NCBI GenBank assembly: GCA_002298545.1
Contig: DBKQ01000119.1
Location: 1 to 6,943, forward strand
Direction: 5' to 3'
Length of the DNA stretch: 6,943 nucleotides
From: Prevotella sp. UBA746
Lineage (GTDB): Bacteria > Bacteroidota > Bacteroidia > Bacteroidales > Bacteroidaceae
In this document: positions 1 to 5,744 of the stretch, piece by piece
Layout: each line of letters opens with the position of its first letter
Position numbering within the stretch: position 1 is the first letter of the stretch
Position numbers and translations under genes: made by a program
Notes under the pieces: model-generated
What the model was told of the DNA's origin: nothing
Databases searched by the model: none
Seen by the model: the letters and a program-made list of their open reading frames with translations, nothing else

Positions 1-33
1 AGAATTAACAGAGTATTGATTTAAAGTTTGGAA

Positions 34-247
34 TTTTTTTCTTCCCCTCCCCCGCCTCCCCCTCCTGGGGGAGGAGCAGTTACCCTTGATAGCAATAAAC
101 ACTTGCAACTTGTTATTATTTATTCGATAAACAAATAGTTCATAATTCGACAGACAAATATTTCAATAGAAAATGTATCAGTCCTCAAGCAGAAAGAGTA
201 ACCGCTCCGCCCCTGGCAAGGGGAGGCGGGGGAGGGGAAGAAAAAAA
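34..247. repeat. 214-bp long inverted repeat (MITE-like or paired intergenic repeat)
   Basis: Positions 34-61 are a perfect 28-bp reverse complement of 220-247. The match continues imperfectly inward (62-87 against 194-219, about 19 of 26 positions), giving arms of about 54 bp around an A/T-rich core of about 106 bp (88-193). Each outer arm is a pyrimidine run beginning T7 then CTTCCCC. The left arm also contains its own hairpin, CCTCCCCC (55-62), loop TCCT, GGGGGAGG (67-74). The right arm holds a weaker one, CCCCT (210-214) with AGGGG (219-223). No ORF of note lies inside, and I see no clear flanking target-site duplication. It abuts the ribD stop, so the right arm would be transcribed at the end of the ribD mRNA. 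It could be a non-autonomous mobile element or two inverted copies of a short intergenic repeat. The symmetry is directly visible; its origin is not. Confidence 0.75.
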
Positions 248-251
248 CGAT

Positions 252-1247
252 TTATATATTCTTCTCGTAATATTCAATCATATTCTCTCCATATTCCGTT
301 CTGTTCACGAGTTTCACGCAATGTGGCATGGCAGGAGCCTTCGTTCCGTCGTTTACAGATATGGAACCGGTCTCGATGCGAATCTCATCCCACAGTCCGG
401 CATCGATAAAGCTCTGCAGCGTCTTGGCACCGCCCTCAACGATAAGCGACTGTTTGCCTTCCCTATAAAGCCAGTCGGCAATCTGCCGCGGAACATCAGC
501 GTTGAAGTCCAAGCCATTGAAACACGGATTATTTCTGTCGATAACGATGCGCTGGGGGTCTCTTCCCCCCCAATGGCGCACGTTAAGCTGCGGCTTGTCC
601 CTTTCGTCCGTCACCCTCCCCACGAGGATAGCGTCGTATTCAGAGCGAAGCTTGTGGGCAAGCATCTGTGTGAATGGCGTGGAAATAAGCGTAGGCTTGA
701 AGTTATCGTCAAGAAAGCCATTAGCCGTCTTGCACCATTTCAATAGAATGTATGGGCGATGGTGGGTGTGGAAGGTAAAGAAACGCTTGTTCAATTCCTT
801 ACAAGCCTCTACAATCCCCGATGCCGCCTGCGATTTGCCAAACGCAGAATCCTCTTCAAACACATCCACTTCAATTCCCGCCTCGCGCAGTTTTCTAATG
901 CCGTTACCGTGAACCTTGGCAAAGGGGTCGATACTGCCCACCACGCAGCGTTTCACGCCTTTGCGGATGATAAGGTCGGCACAAGGCGGCGTCTTGCCGT
1001 AATGTGAACACGGTTCAAGACTAACGTAAATCGTTGCCTCTTTCAGCAGCGGCTCATCCTGTGGCTTCACCGATGCAAAGGCATTAACCTCGGCATGGCC
1101 TTCGCCGCAGCGCACATGGTAGCCCTCACCGATAATCCTGCCTTGGGCAACGATTACGGCGCCCACCATCGGATTAGGCTTGGCATTCTGCATACCGCCA
1201 CGAGCAAGCTGCAGGCAGCGGCGCATGTATTTCTCGTCTGTGGTCAT
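252..1247 (-). CDS. ribD: RibD, bifunctional riboflavin biosynthesis deaminase/reductase
   Basis: Carries out the two steps after GTP cyclohydrolase II in riboflavin synthesis: deamination of the diaminopyrimidine ring, then NADPH-dependent reduction of the ribosyl side chain; cytosolic. With the start at 1247 the protein is 331 residues. The N-terminal deaminase domain (about 1-145) has the zinc site HAE (H51, E53) and PCSHYGKTPPC (C80, C89). The C-terminal reductase domain (about 165-331) has K170 in LLKWCKTANG, ILVG at 207-210, and the VEGG nucleotide-binding motif at 270-273. The start at 1247 is preferred because family members begin only a few residues before the YMRRCLQLA segment. An in-frame ATG at 1307 would add 20 residues encoded by the GC-rich spacer and a T8 run. 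The loop after ILVG reads RVTDERDKPQLNVR, slightly unlike the common TxxxDxPxLxxR form. It is the last of three minus-strand genes (metG, small ORF, ribD). No separate promoter or FMN riboswitch is evident before it. Confidence 0.95.
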   Translation of the reverse strand: MTTDEKYMRRCLQLARGGMQNAKPNPMVGAVIVAQGRIIGEGYHVRCGEGHAEVNAFASVKPQDEPLLKEATIYVSLEPCSHYGKTPPCADLIIRKGVKRCVVGSIDPFAKVHGNGIRKLREAGIEVDVFEEDSAFGKSQAASGIVEACKELNKRFFTFHTHHRPYILLKWCKTANGFLDDNFKPTLISTPFTQMLAHKLRSEYDAILVGRVTDERDKPQLNVRHWGGRDPQRIVIDRNNPCFNGLDFNADVPRQIADWLYREGKQSLIVEGGAKTLQSFIDAGLWDEIRIETGSISVNDGTKAPAMPHCVKLVNRTEYGENMIEYYEKNI

Positions 1248-1258
1248 AGTTTCTTTAT

Positions 1259-1279
1259 AAAAAAAAGGGCAGGCGCCTG
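1259..1279 (-). terminator. Weak candidate intrinsic terminator between small ORF and ribD
   Basis: On the minus strand the perfect palindrome CAGGCGCCTG (1279-1270) is followed by CCC and then eight T residues (1266-1259), ending 11 nt before the preferred ribD start. The palindrome leaves little room for a loop, so the hairpin is either short or must use upstream GGCG bases. It could attenuate transcription entering ribD from metG. Equally it may be a chance GC patch beside a T run. I see only the sequence pattern, with no evidence of function. Confidence 0.25.
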
Positions 1280-1330
1280 TTCCTTTCCGCCAGTCACCTG
1301 TCCCCAATTCAGTTATTCATAGAGGTCTAA

Positions 1331-1441
1331 TCAATAAAACATGGCGGACATTCCGCCTCTTGAAGAGCGGTCGTCGTCATCGTTGTAGATGTTGTCGAGC
1401 TCAAACTCTTCCTCATTGTAACACTTACGAGTACGCTTCAT
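1331..1441 (-). CDS. Small acidic protein, 36 residues, strong Shine-Dalgarno
   Basis: A 36-codon ORF starting ATG at 1441 and ending TGA at 1331. It begins with a basic stretch (MKRTRKCYN), followed by an acidic middle (EEEFELDNIYN, then four consecutive Asp at 21-24), an RSSRGG segment, and a hydrophobic end (MSAMFY). It has nine acidic and six basic residues, a single Cys (C7), and no membrane segment or signal peptide. The start is supported by GGAGGA at 1453-1448, six bases upstream, which is the clearest Shine-Dalgarno site in the window. It lies between metG (97 bp upstream) and ribD (83 bp downstream) on the same strand, with no -7 box of its own, so co-transcription from metG is the simplest reading. 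I do not recognise the family and assign no function. The SD, the biased composition and the tidy fit in a gene gap argue for a real gene; conservation is untested. Confidence 0.6.
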   Translation of the reverse strand: MKRTRKCYNEEEFELDNIYNDDDDRSSRGGMSAMFY

Positions 1442-1447
1442 AGTTAT

Positions 1448-1453
1448 TCCTCC
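1448..1453 (-). promoter_or_regulatory. Strong Shine-Dalgarno site of the 36-codon ORF
   Basis: On the minus strand GGAGGA is spaced six bases from the ATG at 1441. Other starts in this window (metG, prmC, recX, the DUF4248-like gene, the CoA-transferase) have no comparable purine motif, as is usual in Bacteroidetes. The SD also lies within a minimal ORF ATG-GAG-GAA-TAA (1455-1444) that stops just before the real start. Confidence 0.65.
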
Positions 1454-1457
1454 ATAA

Positions 1458-1511
1458 TGCCGCCTGTCTCATCCGGCAGCGCTTTTGTTACACATTATAC
1501 GGCGCTGAGAC
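1458..1511 (-). promoter_or_regulatory. Two mutually exclusive hairpins between metG and the small ORF
   Basis: In the minus-strand transcript, GTCTCAGCGC (1511-1502) can pair with GCGCT (1482-1478) and then GAGAC (1470-1466), with seven bases bulged. Alternatively TGCCG (1478-1474) pairs with CGGCA (1462-1458) around an 11-nt loop, ending four bases before the Shine-Dalgarno site. The second cannot form fully while the first does. This could be a metG 3'-end structure, an mRNA processing site, or a translational switch for the small ORF. No T run follows, so it is not a classical intrinsic terminator. Pairing is read by eye without energy calculation. Confidence 0.35.
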
Positions 1512-1538
1512 TAACACCGCTTTTTTAATTCCTCATTC

Positions 1539-3605
1539 TCAACATACCGAGCTTCCCGGCTTCACTTCACGGTCGATGCGTGTAACGCTCAAGCTGCCGT
1601 CGAAGTTTTCAGCACTGAGAATCATTCCCTGGCTCTCTATGCCCATCAGCTTGCGCGGAGCGAAGTTGGCGATAAAGCAAACCTGCTTGCCTATCAGTTC
1701 CTCAGGCTTATAGAACTTGGCGATACCGCTCACGATGGTGCGGTCGGTGCCGGAGCCGTCGTCGATAGTAAACTTCAGGAGCTTGTTAGCCTTCTTCACC
1801 TTCTCGCAGTTCTTTATAGTACCCACGCGGATGTCGAGCTTCTCGAAATCCTCGAAGCTAACCGTCGGCTTGATGTCCTTAGGCTTGTAAGCGGCAGCGG
1901 CATTCTCCTTCTTTATATTCTCCAGTTTGTCGAGTTGATGCTGAATCACGTCGTCCTCAATCTTCTCGAAGAGCAGTTCCGGCTCAGCGAGCTGATGCCC
2001 AGGCTTAAGCAAGTCGGTAGCTCCCAGCTGTTCCCACTCAAAGCTGTCGATGTTGAGCATCTTGCGCAGTTTAGCACTACTGAACGGCAAGAACGGTTCG
2101 AAGGCGATGGCGAGGTTTGCCACGAGCTGCAGGGAGATATACAAGATAGTCTCCACACGCTTCGGATCAGTCTTCCAAACCTTCCATGGCTCGCAGTCGG
2201 CGATATATTTGTTGCCGATGCGTGCAAGGTTCATAGCCTCCTTCTGGGCATCGCGGAACTTAAACACGTTGAGCAGCTGCTCCACCTTAGCCTTCACGTC
2301 CTTAAACTCCTCAAGCGTCTGACGGTCGTAGTCGGTAAGTTCGCCACATTCAGGCACCACACCGTTCCAGTATTTCTTTGTCAACTGCAATGCGCGGTTC
2401 ACGAAGTTTCCGTAGACACCCACCAGTTCGCTGTTGTTACGCTCCTGGAAGTCCTTCCATGTAAAGTTGTTGTCCTTAGTCTCCGGAGCATTAGCCGTCA
2501 ACACATAGCGCAATACATCCTGTTTTCCAGGGAAGTCCACGAGATATTCGTGCAGCCAGATAGCCCAGTTGCGCGAAGTTGAAATCTTGTCGTTCTCAAG
2601 GTTGAGGAACTCGTTTGCCGGCACATTGTCAGGCAGGATATAGTCGCCGTGCGCCTTCAGCATCGTAGGGAACACGATGCAGTGGAACACGATATTGTCC
2701 TTACCGATAAAGTGGATAAGGCGTGACGACGGGTCTTGCCACCACTTCTGCCACGTGCCCCATTTCTCGGGCTGCGCCTCGCAAAGCTCCTTAGTATTAG
2801 AGATATATCCGATAGGAGCATCAAACCATACGTAGAGCACCTTACCCTCGGCACCCTCCACAGGAACCGGTATACCCCAGTCGAGGTCGCGTGTCATGGC
2901 ACGCGGCTGCAAATCCATGTCGAGCCACGACTTGCACTGTCCGTATACATTCGGGCGCCATTCCTTGTGGTCCTCTAAGATCCACTTCTTCAGCCAATCC
3001 TGCCATTTGTTTAGCGGCAGATACCAGTTCTTTGTCGCCTTCTTGATGAGCCCGTGTCCCGGGTTGTTCTTGTTCGTCGGATTTATAAGTTCGTCAGGCG
3101 ACAGCGTGGCGCCACATTTCTCGCATTGGTCGCCGTAAGCGCCCTCGGCTCCGCATCGCGGACAGGTGCCAACGATATTGCGGTCGGTAAGGAATTCTCC
3201 CGTCACCTCATCGCAGAACTGCTCCTCGGTCTTCTCTATCAGCTCGCCCTTGTCGTAGAGCGTGCGGAAGAAGTCGGAAGCGAATTTGTGGTGAATCTTC
3301 GAAGTTGTGCGGCTGTAGATATCAAAAGAAATACCGAAGTCCTCGAAAGATTTCTTGATCATGTTATGGTAGCGGTCAACTACCTCCTGCACGGTGATGC
3401 CCTCCTTGCGTGCACGGATAGTAACGGGCACGCCGTGCTCGTCGCTACCGCCAATAAACATCACCTCCTGTTTCTTCAGTCTCAAGTAGCGCACGTAGAT
3501 ATCGGCAGGCACATACACACCGGCAAGATGCCCGATGTGCACACCACCGTTGGCATACGGCAGGGCAGCCGTAACCGTAGTGCGTTTGAAATGCTTTTCT
3601 TCCAT
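1539..3605 (-). CDS. metG: Methionyl-tRNA synthetase with C-terminal tRNA-binding domain
   Basis: Class I aminoacyl-tRNA synthetase that charges initiator and elongator tRNA-Met; cytosolic, essential. The protein has 688 residues, the usual size for MetRS with a C-terminal EMAP/Trbp111-like OB fold. The HIGH signature is H23-I-G-H26 after ALPYANGGV. A four-cysteine zinc knuckle in the connective domain is C148-x2-C151-x9-C161-x2-C164. The second catalytic signature is K340-I-S-T-S344 followed by RNWAIW, a variant of KMSKS that keeps the first lysine but has Thr for the second. The anticodon-binding helical domain follows (about 380-550, including NFVNRALQL). The appended OB-fold tRNA-binding domain spans about 580-688 (KLDIRVGTI to the C terminus) and normally dimerises and boosts tRNA affinity. 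The start lies directly after a TATATATA tract with no Shine-Dalgarno. It is transcribed divergently from prmC and heads the metG, small ORF, ribD run. Confidence 0.97.
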   Translation of the reverse strand: MEEKHFKRTTVTAALPYANGGVHIGHLAGVYVPADIYVRYLRLKKQEVMFIGGSDEHGVPVTIRARKEGITVQEVVDRYHNMIKKSFEDFGISFDIYSRTTSKIHHKFASDFFRTLYDKGELIEKTEEQFCDEVTGEFLTDRNIVGTCPRCGAEGAYGDQCEKCGATLSPDELINPTNKNNPGHGLIKKATKNWYLPLNKWQDWLKKWILEDHKEWRPNVYGQCKSWLDMDLQPRAMTRDLDWGIPVPVEGAEGKVLYVWFDAPIGYISNTKELCEAQPEKWGTWQKWWQDPSSRLIHFIGKDNIVFHCIVFPTMLKAHGDYILPDNVPANEFLNLENDKISTSRNWAIWLHEYLVDFPGKQDVLRYVLTANAPETKDNNFTWKDFQERNNSELVGVYGNFVNRALQLTKKYWNGVVPECGELTDYDRQTLEEFKDVKAKVEQLLNVFKFRDAQKEAMNLARIGNKYIADCEPWKVWKTDPKRVETILYISLQLVANLAIAFEPFLPFSSAKLRKMLNIDSFEWEQLGATDLLKPGHQLAEPELLFEKIEDDVIQHQLDKLENIKKENAAAAYKPKDIKPTVSFEDFEKLDIRVGTIKNCEKVKKANKLLKFTIDDGSGTDRTIVSGIAKFYKPEELIGKQVCFIANFAPRKLMGIESQGMILSAENFDGSLSVTRIDREVKPGSSVC

Positions 3606-3655
3606 ATATATAGTTGTATTTTATATTTTAAAATGTATAAAACTCTATTCAACTG

Positions 3656-3689
3656 CAAAGTTAATATTTTTTTCGCATTCATTATTAAA
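3656..3689 (-). promoter_or_regulatory. Probable metG promoter (Bacteroidetes type)
   Basis: On the minus strand TAACTTTG (3663-3656) matches the Bacteroidetes -7 consensus TAnnTTTG. A partial -33 element TTTA (3689-3686) lies 22 bases upstream. Transcription would begin near 3650, giving metG an A/T-rich leader of about 45 bases. The -33 match is imperfect. Confidence 0.5.
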
Positions 3690-3704
3690 ATATCTGCGAT
3701 TATG

Positions 3705-3736
3705 TTTGTAAGTCATTATACAATGAGATAAATTTG
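3705..3736 (+). promoter_or_regulatory. prmC promoter (Bacteroidetes type)
   Basis: TAAATTTG (3729-3736) is an exact -7 box (TAnnTTTG) and TTTG (3705-3708) an exact -33 box, 20 bases apart, within the usual spacing. Initiation near 3741 gives a leader of about 20 bases before the prmC ATG. This is the best promoter in the window. Confidence 0.7.
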
Positions 3737-3772
3737 CAAAACAAAATCATTTCACTACCAGATGACTTACAA
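3706..3772. repeat. 11-bp perfect inverted repeat bracketing the prmC promoter and start
   Basis: TTGTAAGTCAT (3706-3716) is the exact reverse complement of ATGACTTACAA (3762-3772). The left arm overlaps the -33 box and the right arm contains the prmC start codon, with the -7 box between them. The left arm lies upstream of the predicted start of transcription, so any role would be at the DNA level, for instance as a pair of operator half-sites. Chance in A/T-rich DNA is possible. Confidence 0.35.
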
Positions 3773-4622
3773 TGAAATATGCCACCGGCTTGCCGGCATT
3801 TACGACGAGCATGAGGCAAAGGCAATGTCGCGTGCTCTCATAGAAGACATGTTCGGCCTTACTCTTGCCGACATACTTTGCGGAGAACTCGACCGCCTCA
3901 CGGCAGAGGACAATCAGCGGCTTTCTGTTGCCGTGGAGAGATTGGAACAGATGGAACCGATACAGTATGTTACGGGCAAGGCTCCGTTTGCCGACAGGAC
4001 ATTCCATGTAGAACCGGGAGTTCTCATTCCCCGTCCGGAAACGGAACAGCTATGCTCCCTCGTTGCCGGCGACATCAATGCCCCGGCAAACAGTGGAACG
4101 GCGGCAGACAGCGGTGCCGACATCCTCGACATCGGAACAGGCAGCGGCTGTATTGCCGTTACCCTCGCCCTCGACATCCGTCAGTCGAGAGTAACGGCAT
4201 GGGACATATCAAGCGATGCTCTTGCCATAGCCAAAGGAAACGCCAAACGCCTCGGGGCTGAGGTTGACTTCATACTTCAGGATGCGCTCACTCCCCCGGC
4301 AGACATGGAGCTTTGGGATGCCATAGTAAGCAATCCGCCTTACATCTGCGACAGCGAGCGAAACGACATGTCGGAGAATGTGCTTGCCCATGAACCTCAT
4401 CAGGCTCTCTTCGTGCCAGACGGCGACCCACTTCTTTTCTACCGCAGCATTGCCCTATACGGAAAGAAGGCTCTAAAGCATGGCGGCAAACTTTATTTCG
4501 AGATAAACGAACACTATGCCCGTGAAACAGAAGATATGCTCCGCGAAATGGGATACGACGAGGTTCATACAATAAAGGATATCTTCGGAAAAGACAGAAA
4601 TACTGTGGCAAGAAGAATTTAA
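3762..4622 (+). CDS. prmC: PrmC (HemK), release-factor glutamine methyltransferase
   Basis: SAM-dependent N5-methyltransferase of the glutamine in the GGQ motif of peptide chain release factors RF1 and RF2, which improves termination efficiency; cytosolic. The protein is 286 residues, normal for the family. The N-terminal helical substrate-binding domain is about 1-75 and includes PIQYVTGK (66-73). The hinge contains VLIPRPETE (87-95), which is characteristic of PrmC. The Rossmann-like domain has SAM motif I as DIGTGSG (123-129) and the catalytic NPPY tetrad at 191-194, which holds the substrate glutamine amide. The C terminus ends in the usual segment around KDIFGKDRNTVARR. The segment just before motif I (about 104-120, rich in Ala, Gly and Ser) looks like a loose linker. 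It is first of a plus-strand pair with recX, 78 bp apart, and diverges from metG. A strong -7/-33 promoter lies about 25 bp upstream. Confidence 0.96.
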   Translation: MTYNEICHRLAGIYDEHEAKAMSRALIEDMFGLTLADILCGELDRLTAEDNQRLSVAVERLEQMEPIQYVTGKAPFADRTFHVEPGVLIPRPETEQLCSLVAGDINAPANSGTAADSGADILDIGTGSGCIAVTLALDIRQSRVTAWDISSDALAIAKGNAKRLGAEVDFILQDALTPPADMELWDAIVSNPPYICDSERNDMSENVLAHEPHQALFVPDGDPLLFYRSIALYGKKALKHGGKLYFEINEHYARETEDMLREMGYDEVHTIKDIFGKDRNTVARRI

Positions 4623-4633
4623 ATATTAATAGT

Positions 4634-4692
4634 TGGGAGTTATCGTAGTACTCTCAGACCTCCCATAACTCCCAGAACTCTTAGACCTCCCA
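4634..4692. repeat. 9-nt-period tandem repeat with inverted unit, prmC-recX gap
   Basis: Positions 4648-4692 are five successive 9-mers: GTACTCTCA, GACCTCCCA, TAACTCCCA, GAACTCTTA, GACCTCCCA (approximate consensus GAACTCCCA). An inverted unit TGGGAGTTAT at 4634-4643 pairs perfectly with ATAACTCCCA at 4665-4674, so a 10-bp hairpin with a 21-nt loop can form. The repeat fills most of the 78-bp spacer and ends 8 bases before the recX start, directly followed by an A8 run. The period is a multiple of three but no sensible ORF depends on it. It may be a lineage-specific intergenic repeat; a role in processing or attenuation is speculation. Confidence 0.7.
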
Positions 4693-4700
4693 GAAAAAAA

Positions 4701-5201
4701 ATGCAGAAAAAGGAAATTACAGAACAGGAAGCGCAGCGAAAGCTGGAAGCGCTATGCTCAAGGGCAGAACACTGCTCCTTTGAAATGATGACGAAGATGG
4801 AACGCTGGGGCATCGGAGAAGATGCCCGGCAAAGGGTGGTTGCAGCCCTCATAAAAGGAAGATATGTCGACGACGAACGCTATGCCCGCGCTTTTGCGGG
4901 CGACAAGATACGCTATAACAAATGGGGAAAGCGAAAAGTAGACCAGGCTCTATACATGAAACATATCAGTGAAGACGTGCGCCGCCGCGTTCTCGACGAT
5001 TTCGACGACTCGGAACTGAAGGAGTCGCTCCGCCCGCTGCTCCTCGCCAAGATGAAATCGACTAAGGCTAAGAGCGACTACGAACTTTCATGCAAACTGA
5101 TACGCTTTGCCTTGGGAAGAGGATTCGGCATCGAGGAAACAAGAGAATGCCTTGAAGACATCATCAAGAACCCCAATGCCGAAGATGATTACGAATTTTA
5201 A
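4701..5201 (+). CDS. recX: RecX family regulatory protein
   Basis: RecX binds RecA filaments and typically limits their extension and strand exchange, tempering recombination and the SOS response; cytosolic. The 166-residue, highly charged, all-helical protein has the RecX core. It contains YVDDERYARAFAGDKIRYNK at 56-75 followed by WGKRKVDQAL (the family's DD-ERYA and KWGK elements). Three-helix repeats lie before and after, the last ending around LGRGFGIEETRECLEDI (138-154). The start follows an A-rich stretch with no Shine-Dalgarno, as is common in this lineage. It sits 78 bp behind prmC with no clear -7 box between them, so it is probably read from the prmC promoter through the 9-nt repeat. 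Its stop overlaps the stop of the convergent downstream gene by four bases. recA is not in the window. Confidence 0.9.
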   Translation: MQKKEITEQEAQRKLEALCSRAEHCSFEMMTKMERWGIGEDARQRVVAALIKGRYVDDERYARAFAGDKIRYNKWGKRKVDQALYMKHISEDVRRRVLDDFDDSELKESLRPLLLAKMKSTKAKSDYELSCKLIRFALGRGFGIEETRECLEDIIKNPNAEDDYEF

Positions 5202-5431
5202 GGTTCGCCAAGAATACCAACGATAAATCTCACCTCTTCAGGAGTAAAGAAACGCGTCCTCGACGGTTTGCCGTTCTTTATAAAGCGTTGCGACAGCTCC
5301 GGCGAAAGCCGTATCCATCGCATCAGCTTGTAGTAAGCCGCCTGCGCCGTAATGTTAGGACTGTACATCTGCGCCAATTCCGTGCGTCCGTAAACACGAA
5401 CCTTAAAAAAATCACAATTCTTGTCTTTCAT
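5198..5431 (-). CDS. Small DUF4248-like protein of Bacteroidales
   Basis: A 77-residue protein of unknown function. The pattern KVRVYGRTELAQMYSPN near the N terminus, a central RWIRLSPEL segment and the C-terminal TPEEVRFIVGILGEP resemble the DUF4248 family common in Bacteroides and Prevotella. This is recalled family resemblance, not a search result. There is no signal peptide or transmembrane segment. The basic, helical build would suit a small DNA-binding or adaptor protein, but that is inference. ATG at 5431 is preceded by A/T-rich DNA and a -7 box. It converges on recX, and the two stops overlap within TTAA (5198-5201), so its 3' end must lie in DNA antisense to recX. DUF4248 genes often occur singly among unrelated genes. 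Confidence 0.8.
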   Translation of the reverse strand: MKDKNCDFFKVRVYGRTELAQMYSPNITAQAAYYKLMRWIRLSPELSQRFIKNGKPSRTRFFTPEEVRFIVGILGEP

Positions 5432-5456
5432 GATAATTAAATTTTTAAAAACGATG

Positions 5457-5487
5457 CAAAGTTAAGTCAAATTCCACAACTTTGCAA
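5457..5487 (-). promoter_or_regulatory. Promoter of the DUF4248-like gene
   Basis: On the minus strand TAACTTTG (5464-5457) matches the -7 consensus TAnnTTTG and is identical to the metG -7 box. A partial -33 element TTGC (5487-5484) lies 19 bases upstream. Initiation near 5450 would give a leader of about 19 bases. The -7 box is one arm of an 8-bp inverted repeat: GCAAAGTT (5456-5463) and AACTTTGC (5478-5485), 14 bases apart. Confidence 0.55.
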
Positions 5488-5683
5488 TAGCCACAAGCCA
5501 CATTTATAATAATATCATTCATATTAACTGTTCGCCCCTTCCTTTAAGAAATGAAGATTCAAAAATGAACAAATGCAGCACATTGCTACATTAAAAACGC
5601 CTCAAAGCAAAGGAAAAGAAGAAAGGAAAAAGAGAAAACAGCAAAAATATCAGTCAAAAATAAGATATTCATTTAAAAATTCA

Positions 5684-5691
5684 TACATTTG
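5684..5691 (+). promoter_or_regulatory. -7 box of the CoA-transferase gene
   Basis: TACATTTG matches TAnnTTTG exactly. No TTTG is found at the expected -33 distance, so the promoter may be weak or depend on an activator. Initiation near 5697 gives a leader of about 80 bases. Confidence 0.5.
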
Positions 5692-5694
5692 CAT

Positions 5695-5744
5695 GGCTGT
5701 TCACACGAAAACCACCTTCACGGTGAATACGACTGGAACAAGCC
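5695..5744 (+). promoter_or_regulatory. Structured 5' leader hairpin of the CoA-transferase mRNA
   Basis: GGCTGTTC (5695-5702) can pair with GAAC (5736-5739) and AGCC (5741-5744), with one bulged A at 5740, giving eight base pairs. Inside, CACC (5713-5716) pairs with GGTG (5722-5725) around TTCAC. A competing pairing is TTCAC (5700-5704) with GTGAA (5723-5727). The predicted transcript begins at or just inside the outer stem. This could be a 5'-stabilising hairpin or a regulatory leader; it matches no riboswitch class I know. Pairing is by eye only. Confidence 0.35.

Noticed and set aside
1..33. Promoter-like TAAAGTTTG at the left edge
   Set aside because: The TTTG at 27-30 is preceded by TA at the wrong distance (three bases between instead of two), and no gene follows on the plus strand.
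173..409. 78-codon plus-strand ORF over the right repeat arm and the ribD end
   Set aside because: It translates the repeat and then runs antisense to ribD. Its Arg/Ser/Gly-rich start reflects the GC-rich arm, with no family features.
1248..1307. 20-residue N-terminal extension of RibD from an upstream ATG
   Set aside because: The extension encodes MGTGDWRKGTGACPFFYKET from spacer DNA with a T8 run. RibD proteins normally begin close to the residue set by the ATG at 1247.
1248..1330. FMN riboswitch upstream of ribD
   Set aside because: The spacer is only 83 bp and shows none of the conserved FMN-aptamer segments.
1935..2582. 215-codon plus-strand ORF inside metG
   Set aside because: It lies wholly antisense to metG, whose protein is complete and well matched to its family. 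The ORF is a shadow of codon bias.
5300..5311. GNRA hairpin CGGC-GAAA-GCCG as a recX terminator
   Set aside because: The stem is only four pairs with no T run after it, and it lies within the coding sequence of the convergent gene.
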